Below are positions 11,128-19,867 of a stretch of DNA of 64,000 nt, in pieces (within the stretch, counting starts at the first letter, position 1; the number at the start of each line of letters is the position of its first letter). Source of the DNA: CAVZVZ01 sp963778895 (lineage in GTDB: Bacteria > Actinomycetota > Acidimicrobiia > Acidimicrobiales > Acidimicrobilacustridaceae); NCBI GenBank assembly GCA_963778895.1, contig CAVZVZ010000002.1, positions 248,001-312,000 on the forward strand, in the 5' to 3' direction. The notes beneath the pieces are model-generated. The model searched no databases. It was not told the DNA's origin and saw only the letters and a program-made list of their open reading frames with translations. Both the position numbers and the translations under genes were made by a program.

Positions 11128-11637
11128 TTACGCGCCGCGTTTATCGAGCCAACGCTGCACCAGCGGTTGTTCCTCGGCGAAGTGTTCTCTCAAGCCGGAC
11201 ACGAGTGCCCCTTCGACTTGCCCGCCGACCAGCAAGACCCGCACCCGCAAGTCCCCGCTGATGGTGCGGATCGTGGCCGAGGGTTCGGTGGGGTCGGCCG
11301 CGAAGGCGTAGCCGCCCGAGCTCGAGAATCGGTCGGCGTAGTTCTCGGGCTTGAACACCACCGAGGCGCTCAGTGCGCTCAGGTCGTACTGCTCGTCCTG
11401 GAGCCACGAGACCTTTGCGGGATCGATGACCCGCCGCGCCGCTGCGTTCAACTCGGCGATGAACCGCATCCGGAGGGTGAGGGCAACCGTGTCGCGGTCA
11501 GCCTCCCGCGAAACGACCTCTGGCGTACCCACCTTGGTCAGTCCTTCGAACGTGGCATAGAGCGCGGGATCCGTGTAGGCGTCGATCACGTCTCGGGGTG
11601 TCGCTCCGGTGAAACGTTGCGTGATGCTGAACTGCAC
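11128..11637 (-). CDS. DUF2505-type START/SRPBCC-fold protein
   Basis: A 169-residue protein starting at GTG with VQFSITQRFTGATPRDVIDAYTDPALYATFEGL, the opening of actinobacterial DUF2505 proteins. These adopt a helix-grip (SRPBCC) fold with a hydrophobic cavity. Further family-like stretches are DTVALTLRMRFIAELNAAARRVIDPAKVSWLQDEQYD and TIRTISGDLRVRVLLVGGQVEGALVSGLREHFAEEQ. The ligand is unknown. It lies five bases downstream of the helicase gene on the same strand, so it is probably co-transcribed with it. The gene is convergent with the thioesterase at 10384-11124. Confidence 0.75.
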   Translation of the reverse strand: MQFSITQRFTGATPRDVIDAYTDPALYATFEGLTKVGTPEVVSREADRDTVALTLRMRFIAELNAAARRVIDPAKVSWLQDEQYDLSALSASVVFKPENYADRFSSSGGYAFAADPTEPSATIRTISGDLRVRVLLVGGQVEGALVSGLREHFAEEQPLVQRWLDKRGA

Positions 11638-11642
11638 GGCTG

Positions 11643-13584
11643 CTACCCGTTGGCCGCGACGACTTCGAGCAAGTCGTCGCCGTACCGGTTCACCTTCACC
11701 GGACCGACCCCGGGCAGCGCCAAGAGCTGGGCGTGTGTGCTCGGCCGGGCCTCGGCGACGGCTTCGAGCGTTGAGTCGTGGAAGATCACGTAGGCCGGCA
11801 CCGCCGCGGCTCGTGCCTTGTCGGCGCGCCATTGCTTGAGCGCGTGGAGTACGCCGTCGGCTGGGACGTCGTCGGAGGGACGACGTCGCGGTGGACGCGT
11901 CGGACGACTTCGCGACGCGCCCGACGGATCGCGGAGCCGTGCGCACGCCTTCTCGACATCGTCGAGGTAGAGCGACGCCTCGCGCTTGGCCGTGCGCTCG
12001 CCGAACGTGCGTTGCTTGGCCCACGTCATGCGCAGCTCTTGTTGGGCGCGGGTGATGGCGACGTAGATCAGGCGCCGCTCTTCGTCGAGCGCGTCGCGAG
12101 TGCGCGCGTAGCTGATGGGAACCAGGCCCTGCTCGAGACCGGCCAGATGCACGATCGGCCATTCGAGACCTTTGGCGGCGTGGAAGGTGGCCACCTCGAC
12201 GGCGTCGCCCGCGACATCGGGCTGCTCCGCGGTGTTGTCGCTGAGCCAGGCGAGGAACCCGGCGACGGTCGGTTGGGGGTCGACGGCCTGGAAGTCGTGA
12301 CCGAGCCGCAACAGCGCGGAGAGGTTCGCGCCCCGCTCACTGTCGCCCGCATCGGCCGCGAGCTCGGCCATGTCGGCCAGCGCGTCGGCAAAGCTGCGGG
12401 CCGAGCCGAGCCCGCGCAGGGCTTGTTTGACTTCGGGCCGCTCGAGCAAACCGCTGCTGCCGCGTACCCGAAATGGGATCGATGCCGCGTGCAGCGCTTC
12501 TTCGATCAGTGCGGTCTGGGCGTGGGTGCGCACGAGAACGGCTTGATCGGACCACCGGCGCTCGGGGCGGTGGGCGTCGCGGATGGCCCGCGCCACCGAC
12601 GCGGCTTCGGTGCGGTCGTCGGTGAGTGAATGCACCTTTGGGATCGGACCATCACCGCGGGTGGCCACCAGTGCTTCGGGCCCGCGATTGTCGAGCACCG
12701 CGTTCGCCACCGCGAGGATCTGCGGCGTCGAGCGGTAGTTCATCTCGAGCTGCACGCTCTCGCCGCCGGGGTGGTGCTTGGTGAAGGTGCGAAGGTAGGA
12801 GGGATCGGCACCGTTCCACGCGTAGATGGCCTGGTTCGGGTCGCCCACCACGCACAGATCGGAGCGGTCGCCGAGCCACGCCGCCAGCAGGTGCTGCTGG
12901 AGCGGGTTCACGTCCTGGAACTCGTCCACGAAGAAATGTCGAAAGCGCCAATGCTGGGTGGCCGCGAACTCGCGATCGTCGAGCAGGTCGCGCCGGCACA
13001 ACCGCAACAGATCGTCGAAGTCGACCATCCGCCGCTCGCGTTTGCTCTTCTCGTACCGCTGGAACAGTTCGGCCACGGCGGCGTAGTCGATGCTGACCCT
13101 CCGCCCCGCCAGCGTGGCGGCGCCGGCGTAGTCGTCGGGCGTGAGCATGCGGGCCTTGGCCCATTCGATCTCGGACACCACATCGAGCGCGGTGACCCCG
13201 CGGCGGGTGAGCGTCTGGGGCAACAAGCCGAGCGACGAACCCCGCCTTGCGTTCGAGCAGGGACGGTGGGCGGATGCCGCGGTCGTTCCATCGGGCGCGC
13301 AGCTGCGCGTAGGCGATGGCGTGGAAGGTGCCGGCGGCGACGCTGTCGCGCAGGCCGAGGTCGCGGAGCCGATGGGTGAGCTCGCCGGCCGCCTTGCGGG
13401 TGAAGGTGACGGCCAGGACGTGCCGCGTCTCGAGGTCGTGGTTGGCGGCGCGGTAGGCGATGCGACGGGTGAGCACCCTCGTCTTGCCCGAGCCTGCGCC
13501 CGCGAGGATGCACAGCGGTTGCGCGGTCGACGTGACGGCCCGCGTCTGGGCGTCGTTCAGACCGCTGTAGCAGGGCCTCGGCAT
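11643..13584 (-). CDS. uvrD2: UvrD2-like superfamily I DNA helicase with C-terminal HRDC domain
   Basis: About 646 residues. It begins MPRPCYSGLNDAQTRAVTSTAQPLCILAGAGSGKTR (Q motif and Walker A). TFTRKAAGELTHRLRDLGL, FVDEFQDVNPLQQ (Walker B), VVGDPNQAIYAWNGADP and EMNYRSTPQILAVANAVL follow, and it finishes the motor with ATFHAAKGLEWPIVHLAGLEQG and LIYVAITRAQQELRMTWA. The last 75 residues (LHALKQWRADKARAAAVPAY ... LLALPGVGPVKVNRYGDDLLE) are an HRDC domain, as in mycobacterial UvrD2, a 3'-5' helicase in repair and genome maintenance. One extra base in the CCCC at 13240-13243 breaks the frame. Repair gives LLERKAGSSLGLLPQTLTRRGV. Confidence 0.88.
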
Positions 13585-13671
13585 CCACTGGGCCGACCTT
13601 ACCGACGGCGTGTGACGCTCACGATGATGCCGGCGCCGGACAGGTGAACCTCGTGGGTAGCCTCGGTCGCC

Positions 13672-14019
13672 GTGCTCGACATCCCGCCTGACCGCTTCGA
13701 GGAGCTGGTCGGTGAAGCGCTCGACGGCATTCCGCCTGAGTTGGGTGCGCAGATGGACAACGTGGCGGTGGTCGTTCGCGACCACGGGGGCGATCCGCAC
13801 TTGCTGGGGCTGTATCAGGGGATTCCGTTGACCAACCGGGCCGAGTACGGCGTCGGTGTGGTCCTGCCCGATCGGATCACGATCTTCCGCGAGGCGATCC
13901 TGCGGATCTGTCGCACCGAGGCCGATGTCGTGCGGCAGGTGCGCGTCACGGTCGTCCACGAAGTGGGGCATCACTTCGGCATCGACGACGCCCGTCTCCA
14001 CGAGCTGGGTTGGGGCTAG
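13672..14019 (+). CDS. minimal zincin-type metallopeptidase family protein
   Basis: A 115-residue protein starting at GTG. It has the Zincin_1-type zinc site HEVGHHFGIDDARLHELGWG at the very C-terminus: HExxH, then an Asp seven residues on. The N-terminal DRFEELVGEALDGIPPELGAQMDNVAVVV is typical of this small actinobacterial/proteobacterial family. These proteins bind zinc through the HExxHxxGxxD motif, but peptidase activity is mostly assumed. There is no signal peptide, so it is cytoplasmic. It stands 87 bp from the divergent helicase start and 16 bp ahead of the PH-domain gene. Confidence 0.82.
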   Translation: MLDIPPDRFEELVGEALDGIPPELGAQMDNVAVVVRDHGGDPHLLGLYQGIPLTNRAEYGVGVVLPDRITIFREAILRICRTEADVVRQVRVTVVHEVGHHFGIDDARLHELGWG

Positions 14020-14035
14020 GAGCTACGCTCTTTTC

Positions 14036-14686
14036 GTGCCGTATCCAACGGAGAACCTGCGGGGAAACGAGGAGTTGATCCTCGATCTGCACCCGCACTG
14101 GTGGACGATCATGCCGTCGATGCTGGCACTGGCCGCCGCGCTCGGGTTCGGCATTGCCGCACTGATCCTCGACTGGGCCGATCCCATCAAGGTGGTGGCT
14201 GCGATCGCGGTTCTCGCGACGTTGGTGTGGTTCCTGTGGCGCTTCCTGCAACTCCGGGTCACCCACTTCGTGTTGACGTCCGACCGGGTGATCTTCCGCC
14301 ACGGCGTCATTGGCAAGCGCGGCGTCGAGATCCCGCTCGATTCGATCAACGCCATCCACTTCTCACAACGGATCTGGGAGCGCGCGCTCGGACTCGGCGA
14401 CCTGCGCATCGACTCGGCGAGCGTGCTGGGCGTGTCGGAGTTCGAGAACATCCGCAAGCCCAACAAAGTGCAAAACGAGATCTACGTGCAGATGGAGGGC
14501 AACGAGAACCGCAAGTTCGATCGGGTCTCCGAAGGCATCAACGCCCAACTCGGCGCCCAGCAAGCCCAACCGGCGGCGCCGTCCATCACCGATCAGATCG
14601 AGAAGCTCGGCGAGCTCCGCGACCGGGGCGTCTTGTCCGAGGAAGAGTTCCAGGCGAAGAAGGCCGAGCTTCTTCAACGCATGTGA
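14036..14686 (+). CDS. bacterial PH-domain membrane protein with C-terminal SHOCT motif
   Basis: A 216-residue protein. Two hydrophobic segments (SMLALAAALGFGIAALIL and VVAAIAVLATLVWFLWRFLQL) are followed by a bPH2-type domain (VTHFVLTSDRVIFRHGVIGKRGVEIPLDSINAIHFSQ ... GDLRIDSAS). After a flexible linker it ends with a SHOCT-like motif, ITDQIEKLGELRDRGVLSEEEFQAKKAELLQRM. SHOCT is a short C-terminal oligomerisation motif. The job of this membrane PH family is unknown, although related proteins appear in envelope-stress contexts. GTG start with a TAGGAG sequence about 14 bases upstream. Its ATGTGA end overlaps the start of the next gene. Confidence 0.82.
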   Translation: MPYPTENLRGNEELILDLHPHWWTIMPSMLALAAALGFGIAALILDWADPIKVVAAIAVLATLVWFLWRFLQLRVTHFVLTSDRVIFRHGVIGKRGVEIPLDSINAIHFSQRIWERALGLGDLRIDSASVLGVSEFENIRKPNKVQNEIYVQMEGNENRKFDRVSEGINAQLGAQQAQPAAPSITDQIEKLGELRDRGVLSEEEFQAKKAELLQRM

Positions 14687-15378
14687 CCAGAACCCGAGTC
14701 GTCAGCCTCGTGCCGTCGGCGACCGAGACGATCCTCGAGTTGGGCGTCGAGCCGATTGCGGTCACCCGCTTCTGTGAGCAGCCCGACTTCGTCGCGGTCG
14801 GCGGCACGAAGGATCCCGATCTCGGTGCCATCGAGCGCTTGGCGCCGGATCTCGTTCTGATGTGCACCGAGGAGAACCGTGTGGAGGACGCGGACGCGTT
14901 GCGTGAAGCCGGTCTCGAGTTGTTCGTATTCGACATCGACGCGGTCGAGGACGTCGAGCCTCAAGTGCGCGCCCTCGCCGACCGGTTGGAGGTGCAGATC
15001 GCCGAGGATGCATTGGCGCTGCCTGCTCCGCGGGCCGAGGCGCTGCGCGCGTTCGTCCCGATCTGGCGCCGACCATGGATGTCGCTGCGAGCGGGCACGT
15101 ATGGCTCGTCGGTGCTTAGCCACATAGGCGTCGGCAACGTCTTTGCCGAGGAAGCCGATCGGTATCCGGAGGTCACGCTCGACGAAGCTGCGCGGCGGCG
15201 GCCGGATGTCGTGCTCGCGCCGTCGGAGCCCTACCCGTTCGCAGAGCGGCATCGTGAAGAACTGGAAGCCGTCTCACCGGTGACCTTCGTGGACGGCAAG
15301 GATCTCTTCTGGTGGGGGATTCGGACACCGGCTGCGATCTCTCGGCTGCGTGATCAGGTGCCTCAGCGCTCGCCATAG
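14683..15378 (+). CDS. cobalamin/heme-type metal-chelate binding protein, apparently cytoplasmic
   Basis: A 231-residue protein of the helical-backbone metal-receptor family (BtuF/FhuD-like). VVSLVPSATETILELG opens the first lobe, and GGTKDPDLGAIERLAPDLVLM is the usual second strand. GNVFAEEADRYPEVTLDEAARRRPDVVLAPSEPYPF covers the second lobe. Unlike ABC-importer binding proteins it has no signal peptide or lipobox: the first residues (VTRTR) run straight into the first strand. No permease or ATPase gene lies nearby, so a cytosolic corrinoid- or tetrapyrrole-related role is more likely than import. The GTG start overlaps the stop of the preceding gene (ATGTGA), implying translational coupling. 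Confidence 0.75.
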   Translation: MTRTRVVSLVPSATETILELGVEPIAVTRFCEQPDFVAVGGTKDPDLGAIERLAPDLVLMCTEENRVEDADALREAGLELFVFDIDAVEDVEPQVRALADRLEVQIAEDALALPAPRAEALRAFVPIWRRPWMSLRAGTYGSSVLSHIGVGNVFAEEADRYPEVTLDEAARRRPDVVLAPSEPYPFAERHREELEAVSPVTFVDGKDLFWWGIRTPAAISRLRDQVPQRSP

Positions 15379-15395
15379 ACCTGGCGGGTCGCCCT

Positions 15396-16401
15396 TCAGG
15401 TGAGCTCGGCCACGTCGGCGCCGGCCGCCGCCGTGACGTGCCAGCCTTCGTCGGCCAGCGCGCCCTTGGCGCACAGGGCGACAACGCACCCGCCGAATCC
15501 CGCACCGGTGAGCCGTGCGCCGAAAACGCCGCTCGTGGCGACGAGTCGCTCCACCAACGCGTCGAGCGCGGCGGTCGACACCTCGAAGTTGTCGCGCAGG
15601 CTCTCGTGGCTCTCGACCATCAGTCGACCGGCGGTGACGAGATCGTTCGAGCGCAACGCGGTCGCGGCCTGAACAACACGGTCGTTCTCGGTGACGACGT
15701 GGCGAGCGCGACGTCGCACGACCGGGTCGTCGATTTGATCCAGCCTGTCGACGGGAAGGTCGCGTAGCGGTCCGACTATGGCGGCGCCGGCTTCCGTTTC
15801 TCGGCGGCGGTCGGTGTAAGCGGAGTCAGCGAGCGCACGCGTCTCACCGGAATGTATGACCACGACCTCCGCGTCGCTCGGAATCGGCACGTAATCGATG
15901 TCGAGCGCCGCGAAGTCGATGAACAACGCGTGGCCGTGGCGCCCGCAGGCCGACGCGAGCTGATCCATCACGCCGCACGGCCACGCCTGACGCGCGTTGC
16001 TCGGCGCGTTGGCAGAGCATGGCGAGATCCTTGGCCGTTCCCTCGAACCCGAGCGCCAGCGCGACGGCGACCTCGAGCGCCGCGCTCGAGGAGAGGCCGG
16101 CACCGAGCGGCACGGTCGAGTCGACGACACCCACAAAGCCGCGGTCGGGCTCGAGCTCGGCGATCACTCCAGCCACATAGCGCGCCCAGGCCGGTTCGAC
16201 GGCGGCCGGATCATCGATGTGCAACGGGAGGGTGGCCGGTTCCTCCTGTTGACGCGAGCGCAGCACGACTCTGTCGCCGTGCGTCTCGCCCAGGATGGTG
16301 GTGCCCAAGTCGATCGCCATCGGTAGGGCCAGCCCACCCGCGTAGTCGGTGTGATCGCCGATCAGGTTCACCCGACCCGGAGCGTGCGCACGAATACGCA
16401 T
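15396..16401 (-). CDS. galK: galactokinase (GHMP kinase)
   Basis: About 334 residues, slightly shorter than the enterobacterial enzyme. GalK phosphorylates galactose at C1 in the Leloir pathway. GHMP motifs are visible: APGRVNLIGDHTDYAGGLALP (substrate motif with Asp where Glu is usual), VPLGAGLSSSAALEVAVAL (phosphate-binding motif 2) and LTGAGFGGCVVALC (motif 3). One extra base at the GGCC at 15979-15982 breaks the frame. Removing it gives EQRASGVPCGVMDQLAS, with the conserved catalytic-region CGxMDQ. The ATG lies only two bases after the galT stop, so the two are one operon. Confidence 0.92.
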
Positions 16402-16403
16402 GG

Positions 16404-17286
16404 TCAAATCTCGCGCAGCCGAGCGGCAGCGGCGCTCGGGTCCACGGGGTTGAAGTAGATCTGGCTCCCGAGCTCGCCGGCGGCGACGAAGCGCGGCGTG
16501 CCGGGCGCGCGATAGAGGGGAGCGATGTGGAGGTGCACCCAGGCGTCCTCCCATGGTCCGCCGTCCGTGGGCTTTTGGTGGAACCACATCATGTACGGCA
16601 TCGGTGCGTCGAACAGCCGGTCGAGACGGGCGAGCACGTCGAGCAACACCTCGGCGAGACCGTCGCGGTGCGCATCGTCGAGCGACGGCAGATCTCCGAT
16701 CGGGGTGATCGGCGCGACCAACAGTTCGTACGGCCAGTTCGCCGCGTCTGGCACCCACGCGCGCCACGTGGCTGATGTCGTCACGAGTCGATCGCCGACG
16801 GCGTCGTCGGACAAGGCGCGTGCACCGTGGCGCGCCAGCTCGGTCAGCGCTCGCGGTGGCAGCAGATCGAACGCGTAGATCTGGCCGTGCGGGTGGGGGA
16901 TGGTGGCGCCGACCTCGGCGCCGCGGTTCTCGAACACGAGGACGTACTCGACGTCGTCGCGCGCGCCGAGCTCGGTCGTCCGCTCGGCCCACAGGTCGAC
17001 GACGCGCCGCGCCTCGGTGACACTGAGCTCCCAGAACGCAGCATCGTGTTTTGGTGTGTAGAGCACGATCTCGGCCCTACCATCCTCGGCGGTTGGGCCG
17101 CCGGGAAACGGAGGCCAGCGGTTGCTGAACGATCGCACGTCGTAGGGATCAGGAGCTTCGAGTGCCGCCGGGGCAGAAGGGGCAATCCGTCACGGGCCGG
17201 TTCGGCCGGGTCTGGCGATCGGCGACGATGTACACGACCTCGCCGCTGAGGGGATCGACGCGGTAGCCCGGCGGTGCGTCGCTCAT
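16404..17286 (-). CDS. galT: galactose-1-phosphate uridylyltransferase
   Basis: About 293 residues. It transfers UMP between UDP-glucose and galactose-1-phosphate. The N-terminus carries GYRVDPLSGEVVYIVADR and the zinc ligands CPFCPGG. The central ATIPHPHGQIYAFDLLPPR contains the HPH motif with the covalent nucleophile His, and MMWFHQKPTDGG ... VHLHIAPLYR lies in the second HIT-like half. One surplus base around 17156-17163 separates the start from the body. Repair reads CPFCPGGT-EAPDPYDVRSFSNRWPPF. The ATG overlaps the upstream GNAT stop by four bases (ATGA), and galK follows at +2. galE and galM are not in the window. Confidence 0.92.
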
Positions 17287-17714
17287 GGCTCGAACCGCAT
17301 GGGGACGTGAGGGATCCCGTCTTCGAGGAAAGGTTGGTCGACCACTTCGAAACCGAAGCGCTCGTACCACTCGGCCAGCCGCGCCTGAGCCTTCAGCCGG
17401 ATCGGCCCGTCGATGCGGGCCATCGCCTCCCGCATGAGCCGGGCACCCAGCCCCGTGCCGCGCTGGTCGAGCGGTGTGACGATGCGACCGAGCTCGGTGT
17501 CGTCGGGGCCGAGCAGTATCCGGGCGTAGCCGACCATGCGCCCGTCTCGATCGAGCCAGAGGTGGATCGCGTTCGGCTCCGTGTCGCGTCCGTCGAGGTC
17601 GAGGAAGGCGCAATCCTGCTCGACCACGAAAACCTCGGATCGCAGTTGCAACAGTTCGTAGAGCGCTTCCCGGTCGAGCTCGGCGAACGCGGCGGTGCGC
17701 ACCAGGTCGGTCAC
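17283..17714 (-). CDS. ElaA-like GNAT N-acetyltransferase
   Basis: About 143 residues. The ElaA-type opening ALYELLQLRSEVFVVEQDCAFLDLDGRD is followed by the acetyl-CoA binding region VGYARILL ... LGRIVTPLDQRGTGLGARLMREAM (R/Q-x-x-G-x-G/A type) and a C-terminal YERFGFEVVDQPFLEDGIPHVPM. The acceptor is unknown; ElaA proteins are thought to act on small molecules or amino groups. Its stop overlaps the galT start, so it is the first gene of a GNAT-galT-galK operon. The start is uncertain. A GTG at 17714 leaves both palindromes (17732-17770) upstream, whereas a GTG at 17750 would place one inside the gene. Confidence 0.82.
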   Translation of the reverse strand: MTDLVRTAAFAELDREALYELLQLRSEVFVVEQDCAFLDLDGRDTEPNAIHLWLDRDGRMVGYARILLGPDDTELGRIVTPLDQRGTGLGARLMREAMARIDGPIRLKAQARLAEWYERFGFEVVDQPFLEDGIPHVPMRFEP

Positions 17715-17731
17715 GCGGAGGACCGTAATCA

Positions 17732-17770
17732 GTGACCGGGTCACAGGCACTTCTTGACCGCCCGGTCAAG
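17732..17770. promoter_or_regulatory. paired palindromes in a divergent intergenic region, candidate repressor operator
   Basis: Two perfect inverted repeats lie side by side. GTGACC-G-GGTCAC is at 17732-17744 and CTTGACCG-CC-CGGTCAAG at 17753-17770. Both contain TGACC...GGTCA half-sites, and their centres are about 23.5 bp apart, roughly two helical turns. The second has the symmetry typical of TetR-family operators. They sit between the GNAT-galT-galK operon and the divergent hydrolase gene at 17791, so one dimeric regulator could control both. No regulator gene is adjacent. Confidence 0.6.
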
Positions 17771-17790
17771 GTTCGGGGAACATCGACCCC

Positions 17791-18684
17791 ATGCCACGAG
17801 CTGCTGCCAACGGGATCGAACTGGAATACGAGACGTTCGGGGACAGCGGCGACCCGCCCCTACTCCTGGTCATGGGGCTCGGCGCCCAGATGGTCTCGTG
17901 GGATCTGGACTTCTGCGAGGCGCTCGTCGGCCGCGGCTTCTTCGTCATCCGCTTCGACAATCGAGATGTCGGGCTGTCCACCAAGGTCGACTCGGAAGAG
18001 GTCGACTTGATGCAGGCGATCACCGCGGCGTTGTCCGGCGGAGCCGCCGAAGCGCCGTACCTGCTGGCGGACATGGCTGCCGACGCGTGGGGGCTGCTCG
18101 ACCAGCTCGAGATCGAGCGGGCGCACATCGTCGGCGCATCGATGGGCGGCATGATCGTGCAGACGATGGCGGTCCAACATCCCGAGCGGGTGCTGTCGCT
18201 CACCTCCATCATGTCGATGACCGGCGAGCAGCCGTACGGGCAACCGAAGCCCGAGGTCATCCCCGTGCTGATCGAACGCGCGCCGGCCGAGCGCGAAGCG
18301 AACATCGCCCACAGTGTCGAGGCGAGCCGCATCATCAGCAGCCCGGAGTTCTTCGATGAAGACCGCGCTCGCGACAAGGCCGCGCTGACATTCGACCGCT
18401 GCTACTACCCGCGCGGTATCGGCAACCAGCTGCTGGCGATCCTTGCGTCGGGCAGTCGTGACGAAGCCTTGCGCCAACTCGATCTGCCGACCCTCGTGAT
18501 CCACGGCACCGACGACCCGTTGGTGACCCCGAGTGGGGGCGAGCACACCGCCGAGGTGATTCCCGGCTCCGAGTTCGTCATGTTCGACGGCATGGGCCAC
18601 GATCTCCCCGCGCACTACTGGTCGCAGGTCATCGACGCGATCTGCTCGGTTGCCGCACGCGCCGAGACGACGAGCGAGGTCTGA
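17791..18684 (+). CDS. alpha/beta-hydrolase
   Basis: A 297-residue alpha/beta-hydrolase with the full catalytic apparatus. The oxyanion strand is LLLVMGLGAQMVSWD. The nucleophile elbow is IVGASMGGMIVQTMAVQHPE (Ser near residue 117). The acid is in LPTLVIHGTDDPLVTPSGGEH, and the His is in FVMFDGMGHDLPAHYW. It resembles the proline iminopeptidase/esterase-like branch common in actinobacteria; the substrate is unknown. Its ATG lies 20 bp after the second palindrome. The gene leads a tightly spaced plus-strand run (racemase, PIG-L, dehydrogenase, VOC), so it may be the first gene of that operon. Confidence 0.85.
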   Translation: MPRAAANGIELEYETFGDSGDPPLLLVMGLGAQMVSWDLDFCEALVGRGFFVIRFDNRDVGLSTKVDSEEVDLMQAITAALSGGAAEAPYLLADMAADAWGLLDQLEIERAHIVGASMGGMIVQTMAVQHPERVLSLTSIMSMTGEQPYGQPKPEVIPVLIERAPAEREANIAHSVEASRIISSPEFFDEDRARDKAALTFDRCYYPRGIGNQLLAILASGSRDEALRQLDLPTLVIHGTDDPLVTPSGGEHTAEVIPGSEFVMFDGMGHDLPAHYWSQVIDAICSVAARAETTSEV

Positions 18685-18692
18685 TCACACCG

Positions 18693-19838
18693 ATGGGTCC
18701 TCTGCACGGCATCAAGATCATCGAGCTCGCGGGGATCGGGCCTGGCCCGTTCTGCGCCATGATGCTCGCCGACATGGGCGCGGATGTGGTCCGTGTCGAT
18801 CGCGCCCAGAACGTGGTGGGGGGCGATCCCGCCAGTCCTCCCGCGGACGTGTTGAACCGCGGCCGTCGATCGGTCGGCCTCGACCTCAAGCAGCCCGAGG
18901 GCGTCGAGACGTTGCTGAAGCTCGTCGACGAGGCCGACGCGTTGATCGAGGGGTTCCGCCCCGGTGTCGCCGAGCGGCTGGGTGTGGGCCCGGATGTCTG
19001 CCTGGAGCGAAATCCCCGGCTCGTCTTCGGGCGCATGACGGGTTGGGGCCAGGAAGGCCCTTACTCGCAGATGGCCGGGCACGACATCAACTACATCGCG
19101 CTCGCGGGTGCGCTCGAACCGTTGGGTCGTGCGGGCGAGAAGCCGATGCCCCCGATCAACTTGATCGGTGACTTCGGTGGCGGCGGCATGCTGCTCGCCT
19201 TCGGTGTCGCGACCGCGCTGGTCGAGGCGCAACGTTCGGGTCAAGGCCAGGTGGTCGACGCGGCGATGGTCGATGGTGCGGCGGTCCTCATGACGATGAT
19301 CCACGCGTTCCGTGCCATGGGCATCTGGGAGGACACGCGCGGCAACAATCTGCTCGACACCGGCGCGTACTACTACGAGGTCTACGAGACCAAGGACCAC
19401 AAGTTCGTGTCGATCGGTTCGCTCGAGCGGCAGTTCTACGCGGTCTTGCTCGAGAAGCTGGGTCTCACCGACGACGAGTCGATGCCCCATCCGCAAGACA
19501 AGGCGCAGTGGCCCGCGATGAAGGAACGCTTCACCGAGATCTTCCTCACCAAGACTCGTGATGAGTGGTGCGAGATCTTCGAGGGGAGCGACGCATGCTT
19601 CGCGCCCGTCCTGTCGATGACCGAGGCCCCGCAGCACCCGCACAACCAGCATCGGGGCACCTTCGTCGAACGCAACGGTGTGGTGCAGCCTGCGCCCGCA
19701 CCGCGGTTCTCGCGTACCGCGGCCGAGATCCAGCGCCCCCCTGCTTTCCCGGGCCAGCACACCGACGAAGTGCTCGGGGACTGGGGCTTCGACGCGGACG
19801 CCATCGCCAAGCTGAGGGCGTCCGGCGCCATCGCCTGA
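18693..19838 (+). CDS. mcr: alpha-methylacyl-CoA racemase (family III CoA-transferase fold)
   Basis: A 381-residue protein with the N-terminal Rossmann motif GIGPGPFCAMMLADMGADVVRVDR and NRGRRSVGLDLK. Two diagnostic racemase segments are present: SQMAGHDINYIALAGALEPLG (His near residue 130) and INLIGDFGGGGMLLAFGV (Asp near residue 160). These match the His/Asp catalytic pair of mycobacterial alpha-methylacyl-CoA racemase. The enzyme epimerises 2-methylacyl-CoA esters so that branched-chain or sterol side chains can enter beta-oxidation. It follows the hydrolase by eight bases. A CoA-transferase with the same fold is the alternative, but the GHDINY and GDFGGG segments favour racemase. Confidence 0.88.
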   Translation: MGPLHGIKIIELAGIGPGPFCAMMLADMGADVVRVDRAQNVVGGDPASPPADVLNRGRRSVGLDLKQPEGVETLLKLVDEADALIEGFRPGVAERLGVGPDVCLERNPRLVFGRMTGWGQEGPYSQMAGHDINYIALAGALEPLGRAGEKPMPPINLIGDFGGGGMLLAFGVATALVEAQRSGQGQVVDAAMVDGAAVLMTMIHAFRAMGIWEDTRGNNLLDTGAYYYEVYETKDHKFVSIGSLERQFYAVLLEKLGLTDDESMPHPQDKAQWPAMKERFTEIFLTKTRDEWCEIFEGSDACFAPVLSMTEAPQHPHNQHRGTFVERNGVVQPAPAPRFSRTAAEIQRPPAFPGQHTDEVLGDWGFDADAIAKLRASGAIA

Positions 19839-19867
19839 ATCGACCCGGCGGCCGTAGGCTGGCCCGC

